NCBI GenBank assembly: GCA_934101865.1
Contig: CAKOSA010000003.1
Coordinates: 7,242-71,241 of the forward strand
Reading direction: 5' to 3'
Length of the DNA stretch: 64,000 bases
Source of the DNA: an uncultured Bacilli bacterium
Lineage (GTDB): Bacteria; Bacillota_I; Bacilli_A; RF39; UBA660
Both the position numbers and the translations under genes were made by a program. The stretch's first letter is position 1. Every line of letters begins with the position of its first letter. The notes below the pieces were generated by a model. The model was not told the origin of the DNA and searched no databases. It worked only from the letters and a program-made list of their open reading frames with translations. Positions 46,041 through 53,924 of this stretch are shown piece by piece.

Positions 46041-47022
46041 AAGTTTTCGTATACTTCTTGGCAAGGGTTAGGGGCTCACTTGCTACTTCATAGTTTTTGA
46101 GGTAAGCTCGTAAAAAGTATAATTTATCAAGATTATTATTGAATATTTCATCAGCAAGTTCAAGGGCTTGTTCTAAATATATTTGATTATATAAAGCTAT
46201 ATTAGCATACCTTAAATTATTTTTAGTTCTTCTTGCTGTAACAATATCCGAATTGTAATTGCTACTACTAGCATATAATAAAAATTTAGTTAAAAAGTTA
46301 ATGTTGTTTTGCCATATTACAACGTCAAGGGTAGCATTAGGAGCTCTAAATTCAATAGTATTGTTTTCTTCGTACTCGTAAGATGTTACTCTTTTAAAGT
46401 TTACGCCTTGATATCTTTCGTGAGATATAGTATTTACTAATTCTTTTAAACTGTTATTATTTGGATGCAGTTTTTGAAAATCTGCACTTAATAATCGTTG
46501 AATGGGAAAGGCATATTTTAATATTCTTTCACGTGGTGTTAGATACTCTCCATATAAAAAGCGATATATGACATTTTCATAAGTTATCCAACTTTTTAGA
46601 AAGTTATCCCAAGATTTATAATCTTTTAATATATGGCTACCAATATGAATGTGACCAGCTGAGGAGGGGCCGGCAATAGCACACTCTTTTATGGTATTAC
46701 AAGCTTTGGCTATTTGTTTATAACTGCTTTCTTTATCAGTTAAAACGGGGGAATCTAGTTCGGCTCCGTCATTTAGAGAATAATCATAAGCAAGGGTCCA
46801 AGTTATATCTCGCACTTCTAATAGATTTCTTAATTTATTCATATCAGCGTGTTCGAACTCTATTTCTACTCCGAAAGTTATATCTGGGGGAAGATTTAGA
46901 GTGGTTCGTGGTTCGAGGTAAAGTTTTTCTAATAATATTATCATATCTAATAAGTCACTTGGTGAAAGATTAGACAGAATTTCATTTTCTGTGGGTGGTA
47001 AGTATTTTAGAATTTTGTTCAT
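46039..47022 (-). CDS. amidoligase-family enzyme (COOH-NH2 ligase)
   Basis: The 327 aa protein matches the amidoligase family, relatives of glutamate-cysteine ligase and glutamine synthetase that join a carboxyl and an amine with ATP. Signatures seen: FGVEIEFEHAD (50-60) with metal-binding Glu, DGAELDSPVL (85-94), SAGHIHIG (121-128) and NTIEFRAPNATL (221-232). The family was first described from genome analysis and is often coupled with peptide or cell-wall modification genes; substrates are mostly unknown. Its ATG overlaps the stop of an upstream membrane-protein gene by 4 nt. A copy of the palindromic motif (46467-46486) encodes ADFQKL at 180-185. Confidence 0.8.
   Translation of the reverse strand: MNKILKYLPPTENEILSNLSPSDLLDMIILLEKLYLEPRTTLNLPPDITFGVEIEFEHADMNKLRNLLEVRDITWTLAYDYSLNDGAELDSPVLTDKESSYKQIAKACNTIKECAIAGPSSAGHIHIGSHILKDYKSWDNFLKSWITYENVIYRFLYGEYLTPRERILKYAFPIQRLLSADFQKLHPNNNSLKELVNTISHERYQGVNFKRVTSYEYEENNTIEFRAPNATLDVVIWQNNINFLTKFLLYASSSNYNSDIVTARRTKNNLRYANIALYNQIYLEQALELADEIFNNNLDKLYFLRAYLKNYEVASEPLTLAKKYTKT
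46467..46486. repeat. palindromic motif copy inside the amidoligase gene
   Basis: GCAGTTTTTGAAAATCTGCA, one mismatch pair from a perfect 20-bp palindrome; the minus strand encodes ADFQKL, as in gpmI. Confidence 0.55.
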
Positions 47023-47861
47023 TTTTTACTCCTTGTTAATCGTTTATAGTTTTCTTCTAATAGTTCGAGTTTAGTCCGAGATGAGAGAATTGATGCTGAT
47101 AAATAGTTATCGTTTATTATATCTATCTTTTCTTTTAGAGTGGGATAATCGTTTATTTCCCTTATTTTGGCGGGTACTATGGATAGTACTATTGTTAGTA
47201 TGAGATATAGAATAGTTGTCATATTGTTTACCAAGACGGGTTCTTTTACTATGACATAGTTGTTTTCGTCTTTGGAATATATAAGGGCACGAATTGTGGG
47301 CGGGGATGAGAGTTCTTCTTCGGGTACGATATTTTTTTCTTCGATGAGAGTTTCCGTAGGATCACCTAATAACTCGGAAAGAGTGGCAGTGATTTGGCCT
47401 GATACGATTTTTTCAATTGTGCTAGTGGGTATGTGTTTGATGTCGTATATGTTTACGGTTCGTTTGTAAGTGGTTGCACCTTTTTGCCAAGATGAGTAAT
47501 AGTATATTTTATTTGTACTGTGGTGTTTGTTATGGCTTCGTTCGTATCTTATAATGCCAGTATTATCGATATCTTTGGTTATGTACTCAGGAGTTTTGAC
47601 GTTGTCTCTCATAAAGGGGGTTATATTTAGGAGACTAAAAAGAACTAGGGTGCCTGTACTTATAAGGGTATATGGGGCAATAGTTTCTAGGTTAGCAACA
47701 AGGATTTTGAGCCGGCGTAAAAGTTTTTGTTTTATCTCTATATATTTGGCGTTATGGATCTGGTACGACAGGGTTCTTATTTCTTCCTCCAAGTTTTTTA
47801 TTAATTCTTGTTTTCTTTGCTCTTCTTCCTCGTTTAGGGAGAATTTTGGTTTTGTATTCAT
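47019..47861 (-). CDS. unknown membrane protein coupled to the amidoligase
   Basis: I do not recognise this 280 aa protein. It has a charged coiled N-terminus (about 8-55, EEEEQRKQELIKNLEEEIRT), a membrane helix (about 63-82, YTLISTGTLVLFSLLNI), an outside or loop domain of about 130 residues rich in Tyr, Thr and Ile, a second helix (about 213-232, TTILYLILTIVLSIVPA), and a second helical tail. So it is probably a hairpin membrane protein with both ends inside. The overlap ATGA with the amidoligase gene means the two are made together, suggesting the ligase works at the membrane. GAAGGTG precedes ATG 47861. Confidence 0.72.
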   Translation of the reverse strand: MNTKPKFSLNEEEEQRKQELIKNLEEEIRTLSYQIHNAKYIEIKQKLLRRLKILVANLETIAPYTLISTGTLVLFSLLNITPFMRDNVKTPEYITKDIDNTGIIRYERSHNKHHSTNKIYYYSSWQKGATTYKRTVNIYDIKHIPTSTIEKIVSGQITATLSELLGDPTETLIEEKNIVPEEELSSPPTIRALIYSKDENNYVIVKEPVLVNNMTTILYLILTIVLSIVPAKIREINDYPTLKEKIDIINDNYLSASILSSRTKLELLEENYKRLTRSKK

Positions 47862-47991
47862 TTGGCACCTTCTTTGTCAAAATATACTATCATAAGTTTA
47901 TGGGTTTGTCAAACCCTACGGGAAGGAAGATAGAGATTTTTGATTAAAGGGGCTAATATTTATTTGTTACATAGAATTATAGATAGAAAAA

Positions 47992-48009
47992 AAGTCCGAT
48001 AATGGACTT
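47992..48009 (-). terminator. terminator after the tRNA cluster
   Basis: AAGTCC (47992-47997) and GGACTT (48004-48009) with a 6-nt loop, followed on the minus strand by a run of U (47991-47986), 12 nt past the tRNA-Leu end. Confidence 0.8.
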
Positions 48010-48021
48010 ATAAATCATAAT

Positions 48022-48108
48022 TGGTACAAGGAAGGAGACTTGAACTCCCACGACCTAATGGTCACTACCCCCTCAAAGTAGTGCGTCTACCTATTCCGCC
48101 ATCCCTGC
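48022..48108 (-). tRNA. tRNA-Leu (GAG)
   Basis: An 87-nt class II tRNA with encoded CCA and a long variable arm. The anticodon stem CTACT/GGTAG encloses the loop TTGAGGG, anticodon GAG (codons CUU/CUC). The acceptor stem starts GCAGGGA with a G-U first pair. It is the last of three tRNAs on the minus strand. Confidence 0.92.
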
Positions 48109-48114
48109 ATAAAG

Positions 48115-48190
48115 TGGTGCCGACTACAGGAATTGAACCCGTAACCTACTGATTACGATTCAGTTGCTCTACCTATTGAGCTAAGTCGGC
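48115..48190 (-). tRNA. tRNA-Thr (CGT)
   Basis: A 76-nt tRNA with acceptor GCCGACT/AGTCGGC, anticodon stem ACTGA/TCAGT and loop ATCGTAA, anticodon CGT (codon ACG); CCA is encoded. Only 6 nt separate it from tRNA-Leu. Confidence 0.93.
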
Positions 48191-48202
48191 ATTTTATTAA
48201 AA

Positions 48203-48217
48203 CCCTACTTGGTAGGG
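48203..48217 (-). terminator. small hairpin between tRNA-Glu and tRNA-Thr
   Basis: CCCTAC - 3 nt - GTAGGG followed by TTTTAAT on the minus strand; a possible weak terminator or processing site. Confidence 0.45.
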
Positions 48218-48231
48218 CTTAAAAATCATAA

Positions 48232-48308
48232 TGGTGACTCGTATGGGACTTGAACCCATGGAATATTGCCTTGAGAGGGCAACGTGTTAACCACTTCACC
48301 AACGAGCC
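48232..48308 (-). tRNA. tRNA-Glu (CTC)
   Basis: A 77-nt tRNA with acceptor GGCTCGT/ACGAGTC (one G-U), anticodon stem TTGCC/GGCAA and loop CTCTCAA, anticodon CTC (codon GAG); CCA encoded. It lies 61 nt past the gltX end on the same strand. Confidence 0.93.
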
Positions 48309-48369
48309 ACTGACATTATTAATTTTAACATATTTATTGTGGTTTGTCTAGGGGTATTTTTGATTTTTT

Positions 48370-50028
48370 TTATAATTTTTCGTCTAGATATGTAATAAAT
48401 TTATTCATTCTTTCTTTTACTCTTGTTTCGCCAAGAACATTCATTATTTGATATAGGTCGGGTGTTTTAGTGGAAGATGTTAAACTTACTCTAATTAACT
48501 CGCATACATCACCTACGTGACCTTTGTAATTTTCGGGATTTTGTTTATATTCTTTTACTTCTTTGGCATAACCGTATTTTAGAGATAATTTTTTTATTTT
48601 TTCATACCATATTTCTTCATTATCTTTATTATTATAGTAATTTTCTATATAGTCTTTTAGTATTTCTTTTTTATAACTTGTTTTTAACTTTAAATTGTCG
48701 TAGTTAAATAGTTCATCATACATATAGTTTATTTTGTCTTTTATTTCACTATACATTGCATAGTCTTTGCGTGGTTTCTTGCCTTCTCTTTCTATATTTA
48801 AGATATTTATTGTATAGTCTTTTTTTTCTTTTATAAGGGACCCAAAGGGTACATCAAATACTTCTTCATATTTTACTAAATTATCATATAGTTTGGTAGC
48901 GGGAAGATGAGCTAAGTAATTTTTGGAAATATTTAATAATTTATCCATATCGAAAATGGCACCACTAGAACTCATTTTATTTAAACTGAATTTGAAATTG
49001 TCTATTGTTTGAGTGGGATTGGCACTCTTCCAGCCTTCATAATTGGTATTGGCAACAGTCATTAGATATTCTTTAACTGCTTCGTAAGGTATTCCTTTTT
49101 CATAATAGTAGCTTACTTTGGCTTCGGGATCTTTTCTTTTGGATATTTTTCTTACTCTATCTTCTTCTTTTTTTAGAAGGGGGGAGATATGGCCGAAGGC
49201 TGGTAAGAAGAAATGGAAATAGTTAAATAGTTGGTAATGGATTGGGAAAGATGAAAGCCATTCATCTCCTCTTATTATATGGGTTACTCTCATTAGATGG
49301 TCGTCTATTACGTGAGCAAAGTGGTAAGTTGGATATTTATCGCTTTTTAGAAGAATGGTATCGATATCGTTTTCAGGGAATTCTACCTCCCCTTTTACTA
49401 AATCTTTATATTTTATTTTATTGTTAAAATTTCCTGATGATTTTAGTCTTATAACGTATTTTTCGCCATTATTTATTTTTTCTTCTATTTCAGTAAGAGA
49501 AAGATTACGACATTTTGCATACTTACCATAATACCCTATCCTTTCTTTATTTTGGGACTGGGTTTCTCTTAGTTTTTCTAATTCTTTTTCACTGCAAAAA
49601 CAGGGATATGCTAGACCGTTTTTTACGAGGTGGTAAGCAAAAGATTTGTATATATTTAATCTTTCTGATTGTTTATAGGGACCGTATATTCCTGTTTCCT
49701 CCATTTCGTTTAGGGCTCCTTCATTTATGGTTATGTTAAAATTTTTTAAATCTTTGATTATTTCTTCGATAGATCCTTTTATTAATCTATTTTGATCAGT
49801 ATCTTCTATTCTTAAAAAGAATATTCCTTTGGCATCACTTGAATACTTTTGATTTATAAAGGCTGTATATAGTGATCCTATGTGGACAAAGCCGGTTGGT
49901 GAGGGAGCAAAACGGGTTACTACTTTTTCTTTGCGATAGGGATATTTTTCCTCATAGTATTCTACACTCTTTATTTCTTCTTTATTAAAGAGGAGATTTG
50001 CTAAGTTTATATTTGTTTCTTCGTTCAT
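48370..50028 (-). CDS. gltX: glutamyl-tRNA synthetase
   Basis: GltX charges tRNA-Glu (and in organisms without GlnRS also tRNA-Gln, later corrected by GatCAB). The 552 aa protein has a ~35-residue N-terminal extension, then the class I HIGH region RFAPSPTGFVHIGSLYTAF (about 39-57), EDTDQNR, the DDHLMRVTHIIRGDEWLSS block and KMSKS-like KISKRKDP (about 288-295). ATG 50028 (MNEETN) lies behind AAGGTGAT; an earlier GTG is in that site. It sits between tRNA-Gln (upstream) and tRNA-Glu (downstream). Confidence 0.93.
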   Translation of the reverse strand: MNEETNINLANLLFNKEEIKSVEYYEEKYPYRKEKVVTRFAPSPTGFVHIGSLYTAFINQKYSSDAKGIFFLRIEDTDQNRLIKGSIEEIIKDLKNFNITINEGALNEMEETGIYGPYKQSERLNIYKSFAYHLVKNGLAYPCFCSEKELEKLRETQSQNKERIGYYGKYAKCRNLSLTEIEEKINNGEKYVIRLKSSGNFNNKIKYKDLVKGEVEFPENDIDTILLKSDKYPTYHFAHVIDDHLMRVTHIIRGDEWLSSFPIHYQLFNYFHFFLPAFGHISPLLKKEEDRVRKISKRKDPEAKVSYYYEKGIPYEAVKEYLMTVANTNYEGWKSANPTQTIDNFKFSLNKMSSSGAIFDMDKLLNISKNYLAHLPATKLYDNLVKYEEVFDVPFGSLIKEKKDYTINILNIEREGKKPRKDYAMYSEIKDKINYMYDELFNYDNLKLKTSYKKEILKDYIENYYNNKDNEEIWYEKIKKLSLKYGYAKEVKEYKQNPENYKGHVGDVCELIRVSLTSSTKTPDLYQIMNVLGETRVKERMNKFITYLDEKL

Positions 50029-50055
50029 ATTTATCACCTTAATTTAAAAAAAATA

Positions 50056-50129
50056 TGGTTGCCATAGCTAGATTCGAACTAGCGATCGTGGAGTCAGAGT
50101 CCACTGCCTTACCGCTTGGCTATATGGCA
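50056..50129 (-). tRNA. tRNA-Gln (CTG)
   Basis: A 74-nt tRNA with U1-A72 acceptor TGCCATA/TATGGCA (typical of tRNA-Gln), anticodon stem GTGGA/TCCAC and loop CTCTGAC, anticodon CTG (codon CAG); CCA encoded. Its 3' end is 28 nt before the gltX start, so both are on one transcript. Confidence 0.93.
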
Positions 50130-50141
50130 ATCACATTTATA

Positions 50142-50169
50142 ATTATAGCACTTTTTTTAATTATTGCAA
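50142..50169 (-). promoter_or_regulatory. promoter of tRNA-Gln and gltX
   Basis: Minus strand TTGCAA (50169-50164), 16 nt, TATAAT (50147-50142) with TG one base before (extended -10), 13 nt from the tRNA-Gln 5' end. Confidence 0.75.
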
Positions 50170-50324
50170 TGGTTTTAGAACAATTTTTGCGTTTTTGAAG
50201 GGGTCTAGGTGTAGTTTTCTAATTTCTGCTACTTTGATTTATAATTGAAAAAACTTACAATGGATATTTGATTGGTAATATTTTTTTCTATATATAATAT
50301 ACTTTAATAGAAAAGAGGGAATAT

Positions 50325-50816
50325 ATGATTAATAAGAACAATTTGTGGTTTCTGACATTATTTAGTTTAGTGTTAATTCTTAGTATTTATTACATTACTA
50401 TGCCTAGTGAACTTCTTAGTACGGAAAATGATAAGAGTACAGAAAAAACAGCCAAAGTAGAAACTAATGAAGTGGATTTGATATCAGCCCTTAGACTTGA
50501 AGACGAGAGTTCGGGAGAGGAAGAGGTTAATAAACTTAAAGAGACATTATCGAATGCTAAGGCAACGGTAGAGGAAAAGAATACGGCCTTTGAAGAACTT
50601 AAAAGGGTTAATGGTAAACAGGCTAAGGAAGAGATGATTGAAGAAAAGTTAAAGACAGAGCTTAAGCTTGATACTTTTGTTAAGGTTGATGGGGATCAGA
50701 TTAGGGTTGTAGTTGGTTCTAAGGAGCATTCGGCCTCACTTGCTAATGAAGTTATGAGATTAATTCAGGAGTTGTTTGATTCTAAGATGTATATTTCAGT
50801 GCAATTTCAGAATTAA
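50325..50816 (+). CDS. spoIIIAH: stage III sporulation protein SpoIIIAH-like
   Basis: SpoIIIAH is a mother-cell membrane protein that forms, with SpoIIQ of the forespore, a channel across the two membranes. The 163 aa product has the family look: N-terminal NNLWFLTLFSLVLILSIYYI membrane helix (about 5-24), a long charged linker and helix (about 30-115) and a C-terminal YscJ/FliF-like ring-building domain (about 112-163, DTFVKVDGDQIRVVVGSKEH). It is shorter than the B. subtilis protein (218 aa) in the linker. It stands alone next to gerE and not within a spoIIIA operon. AAGAGGGA precedes the ATG. Confidence 0.82.
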   Translation: MINKNNLWFLTLFSLVLILSIYYITMPSELLSTENDKSTEKTAKVETNEVDLISALRLEDESSGEEEVNKLKETLSNAKATVEEKNTAFEELKRVNGKQAKEEMIEEKLKTELKLDTFVKVDGDQIRVVVGSKEHSASLANEVMRLIQELFDSKMYISVQFQN

Positions 50817-50831
50817 TGGGTAAATGTCCTC

Positions 50832-50858
50832 ACTTATATGGGAATAATGCATAGTATA
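50832..50858 (+). promoter_or_regulatory. sigma-K-type promoter of gerE
   Basis: AC (50832-50833), exactly 16 nt, then CATAGTATA (50850-50858). This fits the B. subtilis sigma-K form AC-N16/17-CATANNNTA in every defined base, about 40 nt before ATG 50899. Confidence 0.75.
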
Positions 50859-50898
50859 TTATGAAACATAGACCACCCTATAGGGAAGTGAGGTATTT

Positions 50899-51105
50899 AT
50901 GAATAAGAGTATATTAACGAAAAGAGAAAAAGAAGTTTTTAACTTGCTAATTATGAATAAATCGACTAAGGATATTGCTGATATTCTTGATATTAGTGAG
51001 AAGACGGTTAGAAATCATATATCTAATGCGATGCAGAAGTTAGCTGTTAAGGGAAGAGCACAAGCTGTTGTAGAACTGATTAGATTAAAGGAAATTGCTT
51101 TATAG
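50899..51105 (+). CDS. gerE: sporulation regulator GerE
   Basis: GerE is a LuxR-type DNA-binding protein that adjusts late mother-cell (sigma-K) gene expression, chiefly spore coat genes. The 68 aa product is a bare helix-turn-helix domain: LTKREKEVFNLLIMNKSTKD (about 6-25) and ISEKTVRNHISNAMQKLAVK (about 32-51), then GRAQAVVELIRLKEI. From memory this is very close to B. subtilis GerE (LTKREREVFELLVQDKTTKE; ISEKTVRNHISNAMQKLGVK). No receiver domain. A sigma-K-type promoter and AAGTGAGG ribosome site lie upstream. Confidence 0.93.
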   Translation: MNKSILTKREKEVFNLLIMNKSTKDIADILDISEKTVRNHISNAMQKLAVKGRAQAVVELIRLKEIAL

Positions 51106-51161
51106 CTTTTTCTTTTTGCATTTTTGGGCTATGTGGGCATATAATCTAATGGGTGATTATA

Positions 51162-52118
51162 GTGCTATTGAGAATGTCATTGAAAAAGATTATGGTTGCG
51201 TCAACGGCTTTGTGTATACTTCTTCTTATTTATTTGATTCCGTCTAATGGGGAGGAGTTTAAGTTTAAGGAAAAGAATGTTACTTATGTACAAAATAATA
51301 CTAAAGAGACTATTTATCTTCTTGATAAAAATGATTATGTAGCACGAACTAGTATTGCTACTTGTAACTGTGATGTTAGGGATAAGGCAAGGGAACTTAC
51401 AGAGGGGCTTATTATTGGTGGGAAGAAAAGTGATATTATTCCTAGTGGTTTTAGGAGTATTATTCCTCCAGCAGTTAGTATTTTAGCAGTGGAACTTGTA
51501 GAGGGAACGCTTACGATTGATTTTTCGAGGGATTTATTGGATGTTAATCCGAAATATGAGGAGAAGATGATTGAGGCAATTGTTTACACGCTTACTTCTT
51601 TGGATGGTATTGATAATGTTAGGATTCTTGTTGAGGGAGAGGCTTTGAATAAACTTCCAAAAATGGATAAGGCTTTGGATGTTGTTTTGGATAAATCGAT
51701 TGGTATTAATAAGGTATATGCTTTGACTAGTCCTAAGGATGTTATTTCTTATACGGTGTATTATGTTAGTAAGAATAGTGATTATTATTATGTGCCGGTT
51801 ACGAAGTATGTTAATAATGTGGGGTCAGATAAGATTAAACTTATTATTAATTCTTTGGCTACTTCTTTTACTTATGAGAGTAATTTGATGAGTTTTTTGA
51901 ATTCTGATGTAGAACTTTTGGATTATAAACTGGATAATGATAGTATTTCTCTTAATTTTAATGATATGATTTTGGATGATATTGGAAAAAATAATATTTT
52001 AGAAGAGGTGATTTATACTATTTGCTTGTCCTTAGAGGATAATTTTGATGTAAAAGAGGTTACTTTTACGGCAAATAATGAAAAAATTTCAACAATTTCG
52101 TTAAAAATGCTTGATTAA
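51162..52118 (+). CDS. gerM: spore germination/sporulation protein GerM
   Basis: GerM is a mother-cell protein needed for sporulation and germination, reported to help the SpoIIIA-SpoIIQ complex. The product (about 318 aa) has an N-terminal membrane or signal segment (KIMVASTALCILLLIYLI) and two GerMN domains (about 60-165 and 185-315), each with the typical LVEGTLTIDFSRDL-like or DSISLNFNDMILDD strand. There are three in-frame starts: GTG 51153, GTG 51162 and ATG 51174; 51162 is chosen because GGGTGAT lies 4-5 nt upstream, but 51174 is possible. It follows gerE by about 60 nt. The gerE-gerM neighbourhood is as in B. subtilis. Confidence 0.88.
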   Translation: MLLRMSLKKIMVASTALCILLLIYLIPSNGEEFKFKEKNVTYVQNNTKETIYLLDKNDYVARTSIATCNCDVRDKARELTEGLIIGGKKSDIIPSGFRSIIPPAVSILAVELVEGTLTIDFSRDLLDVNPKYEEKMIEAIVYTLTSLDGIDNVRILVEGEALNKLPKMDKALDVVLDKSIGINKVYALTSPKDVISYTVYYVSKNSDYYYVPVTKYVNNVGSDKIKLIINSLATSFTYESNLMSFLNSDVELLDYKLDNDSISLNFNDMILDDIGKNNILEEVIYTICLSLEDNFDVKEVTFTANNEKISTISLKMLD

Positions 52119-52139
52119 TTGGTAAAAAAGGTGTATAAT
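52111..52139 (+). promoter_or_regulatory. promoter of tRNA-Arg
   Basis: TTGATT (52111-52116, overlapping the gerM end), 17 nt, TATAAT (52134-52139) with TG one base before; 26 nt from the tRNA start. Confidence 0.75.
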
Positions 52140-52165
52140 TTACAATGTAATTGATTGTTACACCT

Positions 52166-52242
52166 GTCCTCGTAGCTCAGCTGGATAGAGCACACGCCTT
52201 CTAAGCGTGCGGTCATAGGTTCGAATCCTATCGGGGACGCCA
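52166..52242 (+). tRNA. tRNA-Arg (TCT)
   Basis: A 77-nt tRNA with acceptor GTCCTCG/CGGGGAC, anticodon stem CACGC/GCGTG and loop CTTCTAA, anticodon TCT (codons AGA/AGG); CCA encoded. Own promoter and terminator. Confidence 0.95.
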
Positions 52243-52254
52243 TTATTGATTATT

Positions 52255-52287
52255 AAAGTACGTAAGTTTGTTCTTACGTACTTTTTT
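52255..52287. terminator. bidirectional terminator after tRNA-Arg
   Basis: AAAGTACGTAAG (52255-52266) and CTTACGTACTTT (52273-52284) form a perfect 12-bp stem with a 6-nt loop and T-run; it ends tRNA-Arg and, from the other side, the lipoprotein gene. Confidence 0.9.
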
Positions 52288-52756
52288 AATACATTCCTTG
52301 AATTTTTTTGATGTCACTACTAGATGGGGGATTTAGAATCCAGTTACCGCTATCGTCTTTGGATAATTCAAAGTTTATGGTATAGTTTATGGTTTCGCTT
52401 GCTTTTTCGAGGTCGTCTATTCTAGTGGTTATGTCTGAGTTATTTACTATTTTTTTATAGTCTAATACTTCGATTTGTACTTCGACGGTAGCAAGATTGC
52501 CATCGATTTTTTCGTCTTTGATTTTATATGTAAGATTTTGATAACCTTTTTTTATTATTTTTTTATAGCGTTCTTTTTCGCTATCATCTACAGTAGAGTT
52601 TTCTACTACGTCGTTTATTTCTTTTTCAACGTCTTTGTCTAGTTTTTGATACTTTGTTAAATAGTCTTCAACAATACTGGTAGGTGTATTGGCTAAATGA
52701 CAGGCTGTTAGGGATATTATGGGTATAATTATTAATGTGTATTTTAGGTATTTCAT
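52286..52756 (-). CDS. putative lipoprotein, 156 aa
   Basis: The product has a lipoprotein signal peptide (MKYLKYTLIIIPIISLTAC; lipid Cys 19) and a small soluble domain with helix-strand pattern (SIVEDYLTKYQKLDKDVEKE, then repeated beta strands NLTYKIKDEKIDGNLATVEV). This resembles DUF4878-like or NTF2-like small lipoproteins, but I cannot fix a family. The start is ATG 52756 behind ATGGTGATAAAA. It would be anchored on the outside of the membrane. Single gene, sharing a terminator with tRNA-Arg. Confidence 0.75.
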   Translation of the reverse strand: MKYLKYTLIIIPIISLTACHLANTPTSIVEDYLTKYQKLDKDVEKEINDVVENSTVDDSEKERYKKIIKKGYQNLTYKIKDEKIDGNLATVEVQIEVLDYKKIVNNSDITTRIDDLEKASETINYTINFELSKDDSGNWILNPPSSSDIKKIQGMY

Positions 52757-52829
52757 TTTTATCACCATTTTTATTATGGTTTGTTTTTTGATTTTTTATA
52801 CTAATGAAAAAACAGATAGTTTTCTCTAT

Positions 52830-53924
52830 CTATTTTTTGTTTCTTTTTAGAAGGGATAGTATTAATCCAAAGGCTATGGATATGGTTATGAATGTTACTA
52901 CTCCGCCTAATATTGGTATTTGCTTTAATATATATAATATAGTTATTCCAAGCAATCCTACTAAGTATTTATTTTGGTTATTTTTTTGTATTTTGTTATA
53001 TATCATTTCACCGAGAAGCGGACCTACCAAAATGGTTGAAGTGCATATTATTAGTATATATAGGGCCAGTAATAATAGTCCTAGGGATAGGCCAAATATA
53101 CTTATTAAGAGTAGTAATATGGCAATTGGTACGAGAAGAAGGGTTATTACTCCGTAGCCAAAGCTTTTGAGGAGATCTATATTTTGTTTATATAGGTTTG
53201 GTACTAATAAATATAGGGCAGAAAATACGATTAGTAGGCCTATTAAGTTAGTTAATTTTTCCCATATTATAGTCGATGTTGATTCTTCCTTCTCTTCTAC
53301 TTCGTAGGTTTTGGTATTTGATATTTGGCTGCCTTTTTCTATAGTAAGGTTGTTTTCGGCTATGTTGCTTGGATATTTAAGGGTTCCTTTTATGGTTGTT
53401 TTGTCATCTATGGTTATTGTATCAGAATGAATAGTTATATTTCCGGAAATAGTGGCTCCTTTGATATTTACATTTGATGCGTATACTTCTATGTTTCTTC
53501 CGAAATGACCAGATATTGTTAAGGTATTAGCGAAAATGGCCACGTCTCTTCCGATAGTAGTGGTATCGTCTATGGTAACATTGTTTCCGAAAATGGCTCC
53601 ATCATTATTGGTATTTCCACTTATGGTTACGTTGTTACCAAAGACAAAACCGTAGTCATTGTTGTTTTTGGATATGACATTATTTCCGAAGATAAGATTT
53701 ATGCCTTTTACTTCTCCTGATGCTTCAACTTTATCACCAAAGATAATGTTTGAACCTAAGATTTTTTTGTCAAAAGTGACATTGTCATCACTTTCAGAGT
53801 TAAATTTTTCTTCATAGTCTGTATTGGTGTTAACTGTTAAATTGTTTTTTTCATTCTCATCAGCGTATATGATGTTTAGGGCTGATAAGGCAAGTAAGAT
53901 ACTAAATAGTATTTTCTTTTTCAT
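52830..53924 (-). CDS. bactofilin-like polymer-forming membrane protein
   Basis: The 364 aa protein has a signal peptide (MKKKILFSILLALSALNIIY, cleavage near 22) and a right-handed beta-helix-like region (about 50-200) of many short repeats such as NIIFGDKV, LIFGNNVI, FVFGNNVTISG and AIFGNNVTIDD, like bactofilins. Four membrane helices follow (about 220-360). A secreted bactofilin-type domain on a membrane base is found in Bacillota as polymer-forming cytoskeletal-like proteins of unknown role. It overlaps the AI-2E-type gene upstream by 23 nt, so the two probably act together at the envelope. Confidence 0.78.
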   Translation of the reverse strand: MKKKILFSILLALSALNIIYADENEKNNLTVNTNTDYEEKFNSESDDNVTFDKKILGSNIIFGDKVEASGEVKGINLIFGNNVISKNNNDYGFVFGNNVTISGNTNNDGAIFGNNVTIDDTTTIGRDVAIFANTLTISGHFGRNIEVYASNVNIKGATISGNITIHSDTITIDDKTTIKGTLKYPSNIAENNLTIEKGSQISNTKTYEVEEKEESTSTIIWEKLTNLIGLLIVFSALYLLVPNLYKQNIDLLKSFGYGVITLLLVPIAILLLLISIFGLSLGLLLLALYILIICTSTILVGPLLGEMIYNKIQKNNQNKYLVGLLGITILYILKQIPILGGVVTFITISIAFGLILSLLKRNKK

